A stretch of DNA of 64,000 nucleotides from Ruegeria sp. ANG-S4 (GCF_000814005.1 NZ_JWLK01000005.1:868001-932000); one strand, 5' to 3'. Positions 26,309 to 34,947 are shown, counted from the stretch's first letter. The notes: a model not told the origin generated them from the sequence alone. A program made the numbers and translations.

Positions 26309-28039
26309 ATGACACGTGTATTTTCGGTATTTCTTTTGATTTTCTTTCTTGGCTTGCGCGCAGTCAGCGCACAGCAGGATCAGGGCGTTTGGGTCCAGGT
26401 CGAAGCGCAGCCATCACTGCGCGAAGCGCAGGAACGGGCGCAAGCCTACGCCAGCAACCTGCCGGACGTTAGCGGGTTCCGCCTGAACAGCGGCTGGTAT
26501 GCCATTGTTATCGGACCTTATTTGCGCTCGGATGCGGAACAAGTCCTTCGCGTTTACAGAGCCGAGCGTCAGATTCCTGCGGACAGCTACATCGCGTTCG
26601 CCAACTCGTTCAATCAGCAGTTCTGGCCGGTTGGTGTGAACATTCTCGACCGTCCGGCCGTCGCCACCCCGGTCGAACCACAAGAGCAACCGCAGGCGAG
26701 CACAACACTTCAGCCGTCACAGGAAACACGGGCCGAAGCCCTGCGCGGGGAACGCCTGCTGACGGCACAAGAACGCAAGGACCTTCAGACCGCCCTGCAG
26801 GCAGCAGGGTTTTACGCCTCGACGATTGATGGCGCCTTTGGCGCAGGAACGCGCCGGTCCATGCAGGAATGGCAGCGATTCAACGGCTACGAAGCCACCG
26901 GCGTTTTGACGACCTTGCAACGCAAGGCATTGATGGATGACTATAACGCGCCGTTGATCAGTGTTGGCATGGGGCGTTACACCGACACCGACGCCGGGAT
27001 AACAGTGGACCTACCGCTCGAAGCTTTGGCCTTTGACCGGTATGAAGCGCCGTTTGCCCATTTCAAAGCCACAACGGATCTGGACGCAAAAGCGTTGCTC
27101 ATCAGTCAGGAAGGCTCTCCGGCCACGTTGCGCGCACTTTATGATGTGATGCAGTCCCTCGAAATCGTTCCATTGAATGGCCCAAGAGAGTTGAGAGGCA
27201 ACAGCTTCACGATCGAAGGGCACGGAAATGGTATCGTATCATTTACGCAAGCCGCACTGAAAGACGGAAAGATCAAAGGCTTCACGCTGGTCTGGCCCGA
27301 AGGCGACGATGCCCGCCGGGCACGGGTTCTTGCGGCGATGCGGTCGAGTTTTGAAGCGACCGAGGGGGTACTGGACGACGGTGCGGGTGCCGATGCAGAG
27401 CAAAGCATCGACCTCATTTCCGGCTTGCAGGTTCGCAAACCGCGCCTGTCCCGCTCGGGTTTCTTTGCCGACACCGGAGGCTCAGTTCTTACGGTGGCTG
27501 AGGCGGCCGACAATTGCTCGCGTATCACACTGGACAGCGATCAAGAGGTGCAGGTGGCTTGGGCGGATACCGATCTTGGCGTCGCAGTCTTGCGCCCAAC
27601 CCGAGCGCTAAGCCCCATCAGCGTCGCCGAATTCAGTTCGGAACAACCGCGTATCCAGTCTGATGTTGCCGTTTCCGGCTTTTCCTATCAGGGCGCCTTG
27701 GGTGCTCCTACCCTGAGCTTTGGGCAAGTCGCGGATATTCGCGGACTTAATGGGGAAAACGGCGTGAAGCGCCTGACGCTATCGACACAACCCGGTGACG
27801 CCGGTGGTCCGGTGTTTGATGTCAGCGGCAATGTGATCGGAATGCTGCTGCCAACACCCGCAGAGGGGCGCAGCCTACCCGCCAGCGTCAGCCTTGCGGC
27901 CAACGTAGACCGCCTGACAGAGATCCTTGGCAAAGCCGGCGTGGCCGGACAGCCCGGTCAGGGTACGGCAGACATCTCGCCAAATGAACTTAGCCGCCGC
28001 GCGACAGGCATGACGGTTTTGGTTCACTGTTGGGATTGA
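26309..28039 (+). CDS. exported SPOR-like / peptidoglycan-binding protein with inactive trypsin-like domain
   Basis: 576 residues from ATG 26309. Signal peptide (1-21, ending VSA), SPOR-like repeat (~26-110), PG_binding_1 helices (~150-210, ERKDLQTALQAAGFYASTIDGAFGAGTR), an alpha-beta region (~215-360) and a C-terminal chymotrypsin-fold domain (~380-555). In the last, the expected catalytic His of VLTxAHVV is Glu398 (VLTVAEAA) and the Ser of GDSGGP is Ala498 (GDAGGP), while the Asp region TDLGVAVL persists. It is probably a periplasmic wall-binding scaffold or peptide-binding protein, not a protease. The frame extends upstream through glyQ antisense, which is an artefact. Confidence 0.88.
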   Translation: MTRVFSVFLLIFFLGLRAVSAQQDQGVWVQVEAQPSLREAQERAQAYASNLPDVSGFRLNSGWYAIVIGPYLRSDAEQVLRVYRAERQIPADSYIAFANSFNQQFWPVGVNILDRPAVATPVEPQEQPQASTTLQPSQETRAEALRGERLLTAQERKDLQTALQAAGFYASTIDGAFGAGTRRSMQEWQRFNGYEATGVLTTLQRKALMDDYNAPLISVGMGRYTDTDAGITVDLPLEALAFDRYEAPFAHFKATTDLDAKALLISQEGSPATLRALYDVMQSLEIVPLNGPRELRGNSFTIEGHGNGIVSFTQAALKDGKIKGFTLVWPEGDDARRARVLAAMRSSFEATEGVLDDGAGADAEQSIDLISGLQVRKPRLSRSGFFADTGGSVLTVAEAADNCSRITLDSDQEVQVAWADTDLGVAVLRPTRALSPISVAEFSSEQPRIQSDVAVSGFSYQGALGAPTLSFGQVADIRGLNGENGVKRLTLSTQPGDAGGPVFDVSGNVIGMLLPTPAEGRSLPASVSLAANVDRLTEILGKAGVAGQPGQGTADISPNELSRRATGMTVLVHCWD

Positions 28040-28058
28040 TGTTCAGACCAAAATGGGA

Positions 28059-28090
28059 ACGGCGCTGCCACCAGCAGCGCCGTTTTTTTT
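28059..28090 (+). terminator. rho-independent terminator
   Basis: ACGGCGCTGC (28059-28068), five-base loop, GCAGCGCCGT (28074-28083) and a run of eight T. It follows the trypsin-like gene stop by 19 bases and faces the convergent decarboxylase. Confidence 0.92.
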
Positions 28091-28099
28091 GTTTCAGAC

Positions 28100-28139
28100 G
28101 ATACCTGGCGTCACCCTGAGATATCTGGCGTCACCCTGA
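28100..28139. repeat. 20-bp tandem duplication across the decarboxylase stop codon
   Basis: Two adjacent 20-bp units, 28100-28119 and 28120-28139, both of the form GATAYCTGGCGTCACCCTGA, differ at one base. The stop codon of the decarboxylase lies within the first unit and its last coding residues (RVTPDISG) are read from the second. Confidence 0.85.
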
Positions 28140-29688
28140 TCAGTGTCGGCGCGGGGGCATCAAATGCATCGCGAACTGCTGTTTGCAACTCATCCAGATT
28201 TTCCGGAGCAGCTGATCGCGCCCCATAAGCCTCGGCGAGTTTGCCAAAGTCCGGGTTACGCGCCACAACTGCATTCGGCGCGATCTGGCTGCGCACCATA
28301 CTGTCCTCGATCTCTTTCAGCTTGCCGTTGTCCCAAAGGATAATCGGAAGCGGCAACCGCAATTCAACTGCGGTTCCCAGTTCCGGCAGCGTGTATTGAA
28401 AGCCGGAATCTCCCACAATCACAGCAGTCGGCTTGCCGCGCCGCGCCACTGCCCCACCGACACCAGCGGGCATCGCGTAGCCCAGAGTGCCGAAGCCCGT
28501 CGGATGGTGCCAATGATAAGGGTGCGCCATGTCCCAAATCTCTTTCGCGACATAGGCAAACTGGGTCATGTCGGAGTAGATCATCGTGTCGACCGGCATC
28601 GCGGCACGCAGTGCGTCAATGACCGGAACAATGCCCGGGCGCTCAGCGTCAACCTCGGCCCGCCAACGCGCGCGGGCCTGCGCCACCTCTTCAGGTGACC
28701 AGCCGGTCGCCGGCTGGACCTGATCGGCGGCCGCAAGCAAAGCACGCGCAAAGCTTTCACCATCGGCCTGCAGCTTGACTGCGGCGCGATGGCGGTCCGA
28801 CAACACCTCGGGGTCCAGGTCCACGCGGATTAGATTTGCAGAATGCCCAAGGTCCGTGCGCCACAAATCCACCTCGGCCAATTCCGTACCGACGGCAATT
28901 ACCAGATCGGCTGACGCGATCATTTCCGAACTGCTTGGCCTTGGCAGCATTGCTCCGAAATCCAGAGCATAACCAACACCTGCCATACCGCGTCCGGCAT
29001 AAGTTGTGAAACACGCCGCCCCCAACTGTGTCAGGATTTGACGCCACAAATTGGATCGCGCACCGCCACCCAGAATGAACAGGGGACGTTTCGCGATGTT
29101 CAGCAATGACATGATTGGGGCGACGTCCGGCGGCAGGCACTTGTTGTGCAGCGCCGGTTGGTTCGGAAACGGTGCCGGATCGGCCTCGGCCTCAAGCTGC
29201 GCGATGGGAACCTGAATGTGCTTGGTCCTGGGGCGCGACAGTTCAAACTCTTCAAACGCGCGTTCGATCAATCCATAAGCTGCCTGCGCCGTGTTGGCCT
29301 GACAGGACCAGTCCGCGACACAATCCGCCGCAGCGCGCTGATCCTTCATCTGATGAAGTTGTCCACGTTGTGCCTGCGCCTCATCAAGACAGGATGAGAA
29401 AACAAGCATCGGAACCGAGTCGCTGTAGGCCTGCCCCATGGGTGTCATGATGTTGCACAGCCCGGGCCCGGTGATGACATAGGCAACACCCGGTTTGCCG
29501 CTCGCGCGTGCGTAGCCATCCGCCATGAATCCCGCGCCCTGCTCATTCCGGGCCAGGACATGTGTGATTCCGGCCTCTTCGATGCCACGATACATCTCTT
29601 GGTTATGCACGCCGGGAATGCCGAATATGACATCCACGCCGCGCTCTTTCAGCGCGTGAGAGATTTGCGCGCCAAGGGGTCTTTTCAT
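28111..29688 (-). CDS. ThDP-dependent decarboxylase, probable 5-guanidino-2-oxopentanoate decarboxylase
   Basis: 525 residues from ATG 29688 with GGAG six bases upstream. It has the three-domain acetolactate-synthase/benzoylformate-decarboxylase layout: Pyr domain with IFGIPGVHNQEMYRGIE and the catalytic Glu in ARNEQGAGFMADGYAR, a central domain with PLFILGGGARSN, and a PP domain with VIVGDSGFQYT..LPIILWDNGKLKEI. Proteins of this kind are generally annotated AruI-like (arginine transaminase pathway), but substrate specificity cannot be read from sequence. The start codon overlaps the trkH stop (TAATG). Confidence 0.82.
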   Translation of the reverse strand: MKRPLGAQISHALKERGVDVIFGIPGVHNQEMYRGIEEAGITHVLARNEQGAGFMADGYARASGKPGVAYVITGPGLCNIMTPMGQAYSDSVPMLVFSSCLDEAQAQRGQLHQMKDQRAAADCVADWSCQANTAQAAYGLIERAFEEFELSRPRTKHIQVPIAQLEAEADPAPFPNQPALHNKCLPPDVAPIMSLLNIAKRPLFILGGGARSNLWRQILTQLGAACFTTYAGRGMAGVGYALDFGAMLPRPSSSEMIASADLVIAVGTELAEVDLWRTDLGHSANLIRVDLDPEVLSDRHRAAVKLQADGESFARALLAAADQVQPATGWSPEEVAQARARWRAEVDAERPGIVPVIDALRAAMPVDTMIYSDMTQFAYVAKEIWDMAHPYHWHHPTGFGTLGYAMPAGVGGAVARRGKPTAVIVGDSGFQYTLPELGTAVELRLPLPIILWDNGKLKEIEDSMVRSQIAPNAVVARNPDFGKLAEAYGARSAAPENLDELQTAVRDAFDAPAPTLIRVTPDISG

Positions 29689-31136
29689 TATCCTCTCCAG
29701 AATTGGACCGTAAAGATTGCGTAAACAGCCAACAGCTCCAACCGCCCGACCAACATGCCGATCGTCAGCATCCATTTGGCGGTATCGTTGAGCCCTGCAA
29801 AGTTCCCCGCCGGACCGATCTGATCGCCCAGCCCGGGTCCCACATTGGCCAGCGCCGTCGCAGCCCCGGACACGGCGGTGATAAAATCCAACCCCGTCAA
29901 GGCCAGCGCCCAGGACAAAACACCCATGGACAAGACGAAGAACATGAAAAAGCTCATGACCGAAGTCAGAACATCGCGGCTTATCGGGCGTCCGTCATAG
30001 GTTGGGACAAACACGCCATGCGGTGTTCTGATCCGGTTGATCTGCGTCTTGATGGATGCGATCAAAAGTTGATAGCGGAAGATCTTGATCGAACAGGCGG
30101 TTGATCCGGCGCACCCCCCGATAAGCCCGATCAAAAAGAACACCATGATCGGAAATCCACCCCAGCCCATATAATCGACACTGGCATAACCCGTGCCCGA
30201 AATGATCGAGGTGATGTTGAACAATGACTCCCGAAACGCCTGTTCCCAATGGTGCGGAAACACGGATGTCAGAAACACCGTCATGACCACAACCAACACC
30301 AGAATCGTCGCCAGAAAGGCGCGGATTTGGCTGTCGTGCAGCAAAGAAAAGCTCTGACCGTTCGCCAGTTGTACATACCGCACAAATGGCAGCGCCGCGA
30401 GGATCATGAAAACGGATGCCGCGTATTCAGCAGTCCCGGAGAACGTACCAAACGACGCATCATAGTTTGAGAACCCACCGGTCGAGATGGTGGTGAAGGA
30501 ATGCACGACTGCATCGAAAAAACTCATCCCCAACCCGGCGTATACCAGCGCGCAAACCACGGTAAGAAACACGTAGATCAACGAAATCTGACCTGCAATC
30601 TCTTGTGCGCGGGGCAGGATTTTCCCCATGGTTTCAAAGCCTTCCGATCGGAAGATCTGCATACCACCCACGCGCAGTTCGGGCAGGAACACCATCGCGA
30701 CGACAATGATGCCGATACCGCCCAACCACTGCAGAAGGCCGCGCCACAGCAACAGGCCCCGCGGAAGATCATCCAGGCCGGAAATCACGGTCGAGCCAGT
30801 TGTTGTCAGGCCCGACATGGCCTCAAAATACGCATCGACAAACCGCAACTCGGTCTCGCCGAACAGGAAGGGGATCGCGCCAAAGACAGGCAGCGCGACC
30901 CAGACGCCCGTGGTCAGCAGAAAGGTCTGCCGAATGGTCAGCCCCTCACCCACGCCGTTGGAGCAACTGATCGCCAAAACAGCGCCGGTGAGCATCGTAA
31001 TGACTGCGCTTTCAAGGAAAACGTGCCATTCTCCCCGGCCCTCGATCAGGTCCGCAAGCATAGGCAGAAGCATGGTCGCCCCAAGAATGGCGACCAGCAG
31101 GCCAATCACATATCCGACCGGGCGAAAGTCCATCAT
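29688..31136 (-). CDS. trkH: TrkH-family potassium transporter
   Basis: 482 residues with the four membrane-pore-membrane repeats of Trk/Ktr channels. The filter loops are GLTTTGSTVI, TTISTGGFSN, ISGTGYAS and ALANVGPGLG, each keeping the central Gly. It is the membrane subunit for K+ uptake and normally pairs with the cytosolic NAD-binding TrkA, which is not in the window. Start 31136 (MMDF); an ATG one codon in is equivalent. It is coupled to the following decarboxylase through a one-base overlap. Confidence 0.95.
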   Translation of the reverse strand: MMDFRPVGYVIGLLVAILGATMLLPMLADLIEGRGEWHVFLESAVITMLTGAVLAISCSNGVGEGLTIRQTFLLTTGVWVALPVFGAIPFLFGETELRFVDAYFEAMSGLTTTGSTVISGLDDLPRGLLLWRGLLQWLGGIGIIVVAMVFLPELRVGGMQIFRSEGFETMGKILPRAQEIAGQISLIYVFLTVVCALVYAGLGMSFFDAVVHSFTTISTGGFSNYDASFGTFSGTAEYAASVFMILAALPFVRYVQLANGQSFSLLHDSQIRAFLATILVLVVVMTVFLTSVFPHHWEQAFRESLFNITSIISGTGYASVDYMGWGGFPIMVFFLIGLIGGCAGSTACSIKIFRYQLLIASIKTQINRIRTPHGVFVPTYDGRPISRDVLTSVMSFFMFFVLSMGVLSWALALTGLDFITAVSGAATALANVGPGLGDQIGPAGNFAGLNDTAKWMLTIGMLVGRLELLAVYAIFTVQFWRG

Positions 31137-31187
31137 CCCCGGCAGGGTTGGCTTGGCGACCCGGCAGTGTCAAGCAGCAGGCTTGGA

Positions 31188-31928
31188 TTAGTCCTCGGTT
31201 TTCGCGGTCTGTGTCGGCATTGCCGGAGGTTTGGACGGAGCACGGGTTTTACGAGCGGGCGCCTTGACTTCCGGCGCGGCCTGAACTGTTTCCGCTGGCT
31301 TGGCCACAGTCGGCTGAACCGCCTTAGCAGGTGCCGCTTTCTGCGCGGTCTGCGTGCTTGGCTTTGGCGCCGTTTTCGGTTGCGATTGCGCGGGTTTAGC
31401 AGCTGTTTTTGCGGCAGCCGCAGTTTTGGCCGCAGCAACGGCCTTGGCCGCCGGCGATGCCGCCTGCGCCTTAGGTTTGGGGGCCGCTTTGCGCGTCGGC
31501 GTGGTTTTCGCGACAGTTGTTTTTGGCTTTGCCGCAGGCGCTTTTGGCTTCGCGACCGCAACTGCGGCCTTAGGCTTGGGCGCAGCTTTTGCCTTGGGCG
31601 CCACTTTGGGCTTGGGTGCATCGGCCGCTTTTGGTTTTGGCGCTGCTGCAACTTTAGGCGCCGGCGCAGCCTTGGGTTTGGGCGCTGCCACCGTTTTGGC
31701 TTTGGGTGCGGCGGGTTTCGCCTTTACAGGCGCTTTTCGCGCTACGGGTTTCGGTTTGACCGGCGCGGGCTCGGCAGCAGCGGCATGCAGCGCGTGCACC
31801 GGTGCCATCGGCAATTCGATGGCAGAACGTGCCATGATCTGCATGATTTTCATTTGACTGACGAAAGCATATCCCGCGACGCGGAAAGCTGCGGCCTGAA
31901 GCTCGAGCGGTTGTGAAATAGGGTTCAT
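31188..31928 (-). CDS. Lys/Ala/Pro-rich low-complexity protein
   Basis: 246 residues. Residues 1-50 are ordinary, amphipathic and Met-rich (MKIMQIMARSAIELPMAP). From ~52 to the end the sequence consists of degenerate KPKAAPKPKA-type units, like the C-terminal tails of histone H1 and of AlgP, or the tails of some granule-associated PHA proteins. It is strongly basic and probably disordered, so DNA or polyanion binding is likely. AGGAG lies eight bases before ATG 31928. I cannot assign a function; the N-terminal part may decide between a nucleoid protein and a phasin-like one. Confidence 0.75.
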   Translation of the reverse strand: MNPISQPLELQAAAFRVAGYAFVSQMKIMQIMARSAIELPMAPVHALHAAAAEPAPVKPKPVARKAPVKAKPAAPKAKTVAAPKPKAAPAPKVAAAPKPKAADAPKPKVAPKAKAAPKPKAAVAVAKPKAPAAKPKTTVAKTTPTRKAAPKPKAQAASPAAKAVAAAKTAAAAKTAAKPAQSQPKTAPKPSTQTAQKAAPAKAVQPTVAKPAETVQAAPEVKAPARKTRAPSKPPAMPTQTAKTED

Positions 31929-32235
31929 TGCGTGTTTCTCCTGTAAAAACGATGCAGCGGGAGAAAAGAGAAAAGCACCCTGCCCGTCCCGATCCTGCGG
32001 GCGGTTTCACAAAGTCGCGGTCCAGGGCCTTGCACGTACCGGCTTCCTTTCAGGCTGCACCTTGGAATGTCGTCGTGGGTCTTGGTCGTAAGTTCAGGTT
32101 TCCGTGGTACAGCGGCTGCACTCGGCCCAGTAATACGCCAGATTTGGCGCAGTTGCAGCAATTCCTGCTGCAATGCGGCAATTTTACGCCAATCGCTGAA
32201 AATTTAGCCGGATTCCAATCGCTTCCGCTGGCCTG
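31929..32235. other. 307-base intergenic region upstream of the Lys/Ala/Pro-rich gene
   Basis: The region holds no gene I can support. It lies downstream of folE2 and upstream of the minus-strand basic-protein gene. It contains the palindrome at 32153-32173 and several TGC/GCA-rich repeats just beyond it (up to 32180). No clear promoter hexamers stand out. Confidence 0.6.
32153..32173. promoter_or_regulatory. TTGCAGCA-N5-TGCTGCAA palindrome
   Basis: Perfect eight-base arms separated by ATTCC. It is about 225 bases upstream of the basic-protein start codon. Poly-hydroxybutyrate regulators (PhaR) of related bacteria bind TGC-rich inverted repeats, so an operator is plausible, but a folE2 transcript hairpin is an alternative. 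Confidence 0.45.
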
Positions 32236-33339
32236 TCAGCCAACGTGGAAAAGCGTGGCGAACAAACGCGGGTCGACGCTGGCGGTTTCAAAGGTCGGAC
32301 CTTCGGTCAGAATCGAAATCGCGTCGTGGCTGTGCAGGCTTTCCTGATGACTCGCAATCACGCGGAAATCACCCACATGGTGATCGGCCTGAAGCTCGGC
32401 ACAGAACAGTCGCACGGCGTCTTCAACGAAGATCGGGTTGGCTGCATTCAATTCCGCAAAGGCCTGTTCGTCCTCGCGCTTGACCATAACCTGCGTTTCG
32501 GTTGGCACCGCGCGGCGGCACAGGGCAATAAGGTCCTCGAACCACAGGCAATCGGCATCACAATCGACAACAACCGATAGCCGCGCGACCGAACGCTGCG
32601 AATGCGGCGTTGCAAGTTGGCCGCGTGACGCACGCGCATGCTCGCTCAGTTCCAGCGAACACGGACACGTTGAGGAATAGACGTAATCGAGATGCATGAT
32701 CTTCAGCCGTTCGCCGCCCTGCTCGACCAATTCCAACGCGATATCATAGTACTGATACCCGGACAGGCCTGACCGCAGGCTTTCGACCCGATCCGGAAAC
32801 GAGAACCGCATCTGGATACGCGCATCAAGACTGTCGAGGTCCGACATATAGTCATTCAGCGCGGCTTCCATAACCTCGAAGCTAAAGGTGCTTTCCGCAT
32901 GTTTGTAGAAAGACCGCATGATCCGGGACATGTTGATGCCCTTCTTCTCGGCCTCAAGACTGACAGAACCAGTCACCGATGTTTCCAGAACAACGTCCTC
33001 GCCCCGCTTGCGATGAAACCGAATCGGCAGGCGAAAGTTGGAAATACCGACATGCTGAATCTGTTGTTTTGCCCCGCGGATCAGGCTGGAGGGACCGTTC
33101 TGCAAATCAGGGAGATCGGACTTGTAAGCGTCGTCCACCCGGAATCCTTCCGGGTATTCACGCGACAATGCGGGGTAATTGGCCGGCGCAAGGCCAGGTA
33201 TCAAACGCGCAACCGCCGGATCAAGCTGACTGATTTCCATATCCGACGCCGTGGTGGCCCACCTTCGCAAGACCTTAAGCGCGGCCTCAGCTTCGTCACG
33301 GTCAGGTGTCTCGTCCAATGTGCGTGGATGTACGTTCAT
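32236..33339 (-). CDS. folE2: GTP cyclohydrolase I, FolE2 type
   Basis: 367 residues. FolE2 (type IB) makes dihydroneopterin triphosphate, the first step of folate synthesis, with Mn or Zn. The T-fold halves contain IQHVGISNFRLPIRFHRKRG, TVTGSVSLEAEKKGINMSR-type sequence and the metal-site Cys in SSTCPCSLELSEH, followed by ATPHSQRS. Together with folB and folP elsewhere in the window this indicates de novo folate synthesis. In some bacteria FolE2 is induced by zinc limitation; I see no convincing Zur box upstream. Confidence 0.97.
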   Translation of the reverse strand: MNVHPRTLDETPDRDEAEAALKVLRRWATTASDMEISQLDPAVARLIPGLAPANYPALSREYPEGFRVDDAYKSDLPDLQNGPSSLIRGAKQQIQHVGISNFRLPIRFHRKRGEDVVLETSVTGSVSLEAEKKGINMSRIMRSFYKHAESTFSFEVMEAALNDYMSDLDSLDARIQMRFSFPDRVESLRSGLSGYQYYDIALELVEQGGERLKIMHLDYVYSSTCPCSLELSEHARASRGQLATPHSQRSVARLSVVVDCDADCLWFEDLIALCRRAVPTETQVMVKREDEQAFAELNAANPIFVEDAVRLFCAELQADHHVGDFRVIASHQESLHSHDAISILTEGPTFETASVDPRLFATLFHVG

Positions 33340-33487
33340 ACGCCGGGTTCCTTGTATCGCCGCCGGACTATAAGCGGTTTTGCATTTGATGCCAGTCCCC
33401 TCGAATACGCGTAAGATACCTGACCGGATTGAAAAAATCTGCGCAAATCTGTCGCTTCGGCGTCAGGCCGCGTGCGCCGCCTTGCAA

Positions 33488-33517
33488 ACCGCCGCAGGTT
33501 TTGGTGCGCGCGGCGGT
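33488..33517 (-). terminator. possible terminator of metZ
   Basis: ACCGCCGC and GCGGCGGT form a perfect eight-base stem around a 14-base loop, beginning eight bases past the metZ stop on the minus strand. Only two T follow, so termination may be inefficient. Confidence 0.35.
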
Positions 33518-33524
33518 CTTTGCC

Positions 33525-34715
33525 CTATTTCTGCGATGCGGTCAGAGCCTGCTGAATGTCGGCCAGAAGGTCTGACGCATCTTCCAAACCGACCGAGAAG
33601 CGGATGAGGCCGGGTGTAATACCCAGTTCGACTTTTTGATCGTCGCTAAGGCGCTGATGCGTCGTTGTTGCGGGGTGCGTCGCAATGGATTTGGCATCCC
33701 CTAAATTGTTGGAAATCACAGGGATCGTAAGTGCATTCAGAAACGCAAAAGCAGCCTCCTTACCGCCTTTGATATCCAGTGACAGAACCGTTCCGCCCTT
33801 GCCGCCAAGCTGTGACTGAACCAAAGCGTTCTGGGCGTGGGTTTTCAACCCGGGATAAAGCGTGCGCTCCAACGCGTCGTGCCCTTCAAGCGCCTCGGAC
33901 AAAGCCTGCGCGGTTTCGGCCTGCGCATTGACCCGCAGCGCGATCGTTTCAAGGCCCTTCAGCATGATCCAGGCGTTAAACGGACTGAGCGCACCGCCGG
34001 TATGCTTAAGGTAAGGCTCGACCGTACCGCGTATAAATTCCTTGGTGCCGATGATCACCCCGCCCAAAGCACGGCCTTGACCGTCGATATGCTTGGTTGC
34101 CGAGTACACGACAACATCCGCGCCCTGCTCGATCGCGCGCGAAAAAACAGGCGTGGAAAAGACGTTATCGACGATCACCGTTGCGCCAACCGCATGCGCC
34201 AGCTTGGAAACGGCTGATATATCAATCACCTCCAGCGTCGGGTTCGACATGGATTCGAAAAACACCGCCTTGGTTTCGGGACGAATGGCTGCCTCCCATT
34301 GCGCCAGATCGGTGCCGTCGACAAAAGTGACATCAACACCATAGCGGGTCAGAATGTTCTCGAGAATGTACAGACACGAGCCGAACAGCGCCTTGGCCGA
34401 AACAACGTGATCGCCGGCTTTGAGCATCGAAACCAGCGCACCATTCACTGCCGCCATGCCAGAGGCAGTTGCAAAAGCGTCCTCGGCACCCTCCAGCGCT
34501 GCGATCCGCTGTTCGAACATCGAAACTGTGGGGTTGCCGTAGCGGGCGTAAATGAATTCATCCGGGCCGCATTCCAGAAAACGCGCCTCGGCCTGTTCCG
34601 CGGATTCATAAACAAAGCCCTGGGTCAGATAGATCGCCTCGCTGACCTCATTGTACTGACTGCGACGGATACCGCCGTGGACCGCTTGCGTGCGTTTGTT
34701 CCAGCTCTCGCTCAT
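33525..34715 (-). CDS. metZ: O-succinylhomoserine sulfhydrylase
   Basis: 396 residues, Cys/Met-metabolism PLP family. It converts O-succinylhomoserine and sulfide to homocysteine. Visible: TQGFVYESAEQAEARF, ARYGNPTVSMFEQRIA, the Tyr-stacking FATASGMAAVNG, VDNVFSTPV and the PLP Lys in VYSATKHIDGQGRALGG (near 206), ending ATTTHQRLS and IRFSVGLEDASDL. ATG 34715 has AAGGA six bases upstream. A SAM-II riboswitch and terminator precede it, so expression should fall when S-adenosylmethionine is abundant. Confidence 0.96.
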   Translation of the reverse strand: MSESWNKRTQAVHGGIRRSQYNEVSEAIYLTQGFVYESAEQAEARFLECGPDEFIYARYGNPTVSMFEQRIAALEGAEDAFATASGMAAVNGALVSMLKAGDHVVSAKALFGSCLYILENILTRYGVDVTFVDGTDLAQWEAAIRPETKAVFFESMSNPTLEVIDISAVSKLAHAVGATVIVDNVFSTPVFSRAIEQGADVVVYSATKHIDGQGRALGGVIIGTKEFIRGTVEPYLKHTGGALSPFNAWIMLKGLETIALRVNAQAETAQALSEALEGHDALERTLYPGLKTHAQNALVQSQLGGKGGTVLSLDIKGGKEAAFAFLNALTIPVISNNLGDAKSIATHPATTTHQRLSDDQKVELGITPGLIRFSVGLEDASDLLADIQQALTASQK

Positions 34716-34750
34716 GTCATTCCTTTCAGCCTCGGGATCGGAGGCAAACA

Positions 34751-34787
34751 AAAAACCCCAGACGCGGCCAAGCGAAAGGGGTCTTTC
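34751..34787 (-). terminator. leader terminator between SAM-II riboswitch and metZ
   Basis: On the minus strand AAAGACCCC pairs with GGGGTTTTT (one G-U), enclosing an 18-base loop and followed by more T. It lies between the aptamer and the metZ ribosome-binding site, where it can act as the expression switch. Confidence 0.7.
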
Positions 34788-34791
34788 ATCC

Positions 34792-34847
34792 TGACCTTTT
34801 AGCGGTGTTGTTTAGCGTGGCCCGCAATCCGGTTACAAATCGCCACG
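34792..34847 (-). ncRNA. SAM-II (SAM-alpha) riboswitch
   Basis: Read on the minus strand, CGTGG (34847-34843) pairs with CCACG (34820-34816). The stem encloses CGATTTGTAACCGGATTGC, matching the conserved GAUUU...ACCG..UUGC core, and the 3' part continues GCTAAACAACACCGCTAAAAGG-like, split here at GCTAAACAAC and CGCTAAAAGG, which supplies the pseudoknot strand. These are the conserved elements of the alphaproteobacterial SAM-II aptamer. The location upstream of metZ is the usual one. Confidence 0.9.
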
Positions 34848-34947
34848 TATTGATGTTGCGCATACGCCTCACGCGCGGGCGCGTCAACCCTGCCGGGGGT
34901 CGTGTCACGGTTCTGTAACCTTCCTTTCACCTCAGCGTCATAGCGGT

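Noticed and set aside
31133..31651. Arg/Lys-rich minus-strand frame and plus-strand Gly/Phe-rich frame
   Set aside because: Both are alternate-frame readings of the repetitive Lys/Ala/Pro gene.
33340..33524. Zur box upstream of folE2
   Set aside because: No convincing palindrome of that type; only ordinary intergenic sequence and the metZ hairpin.
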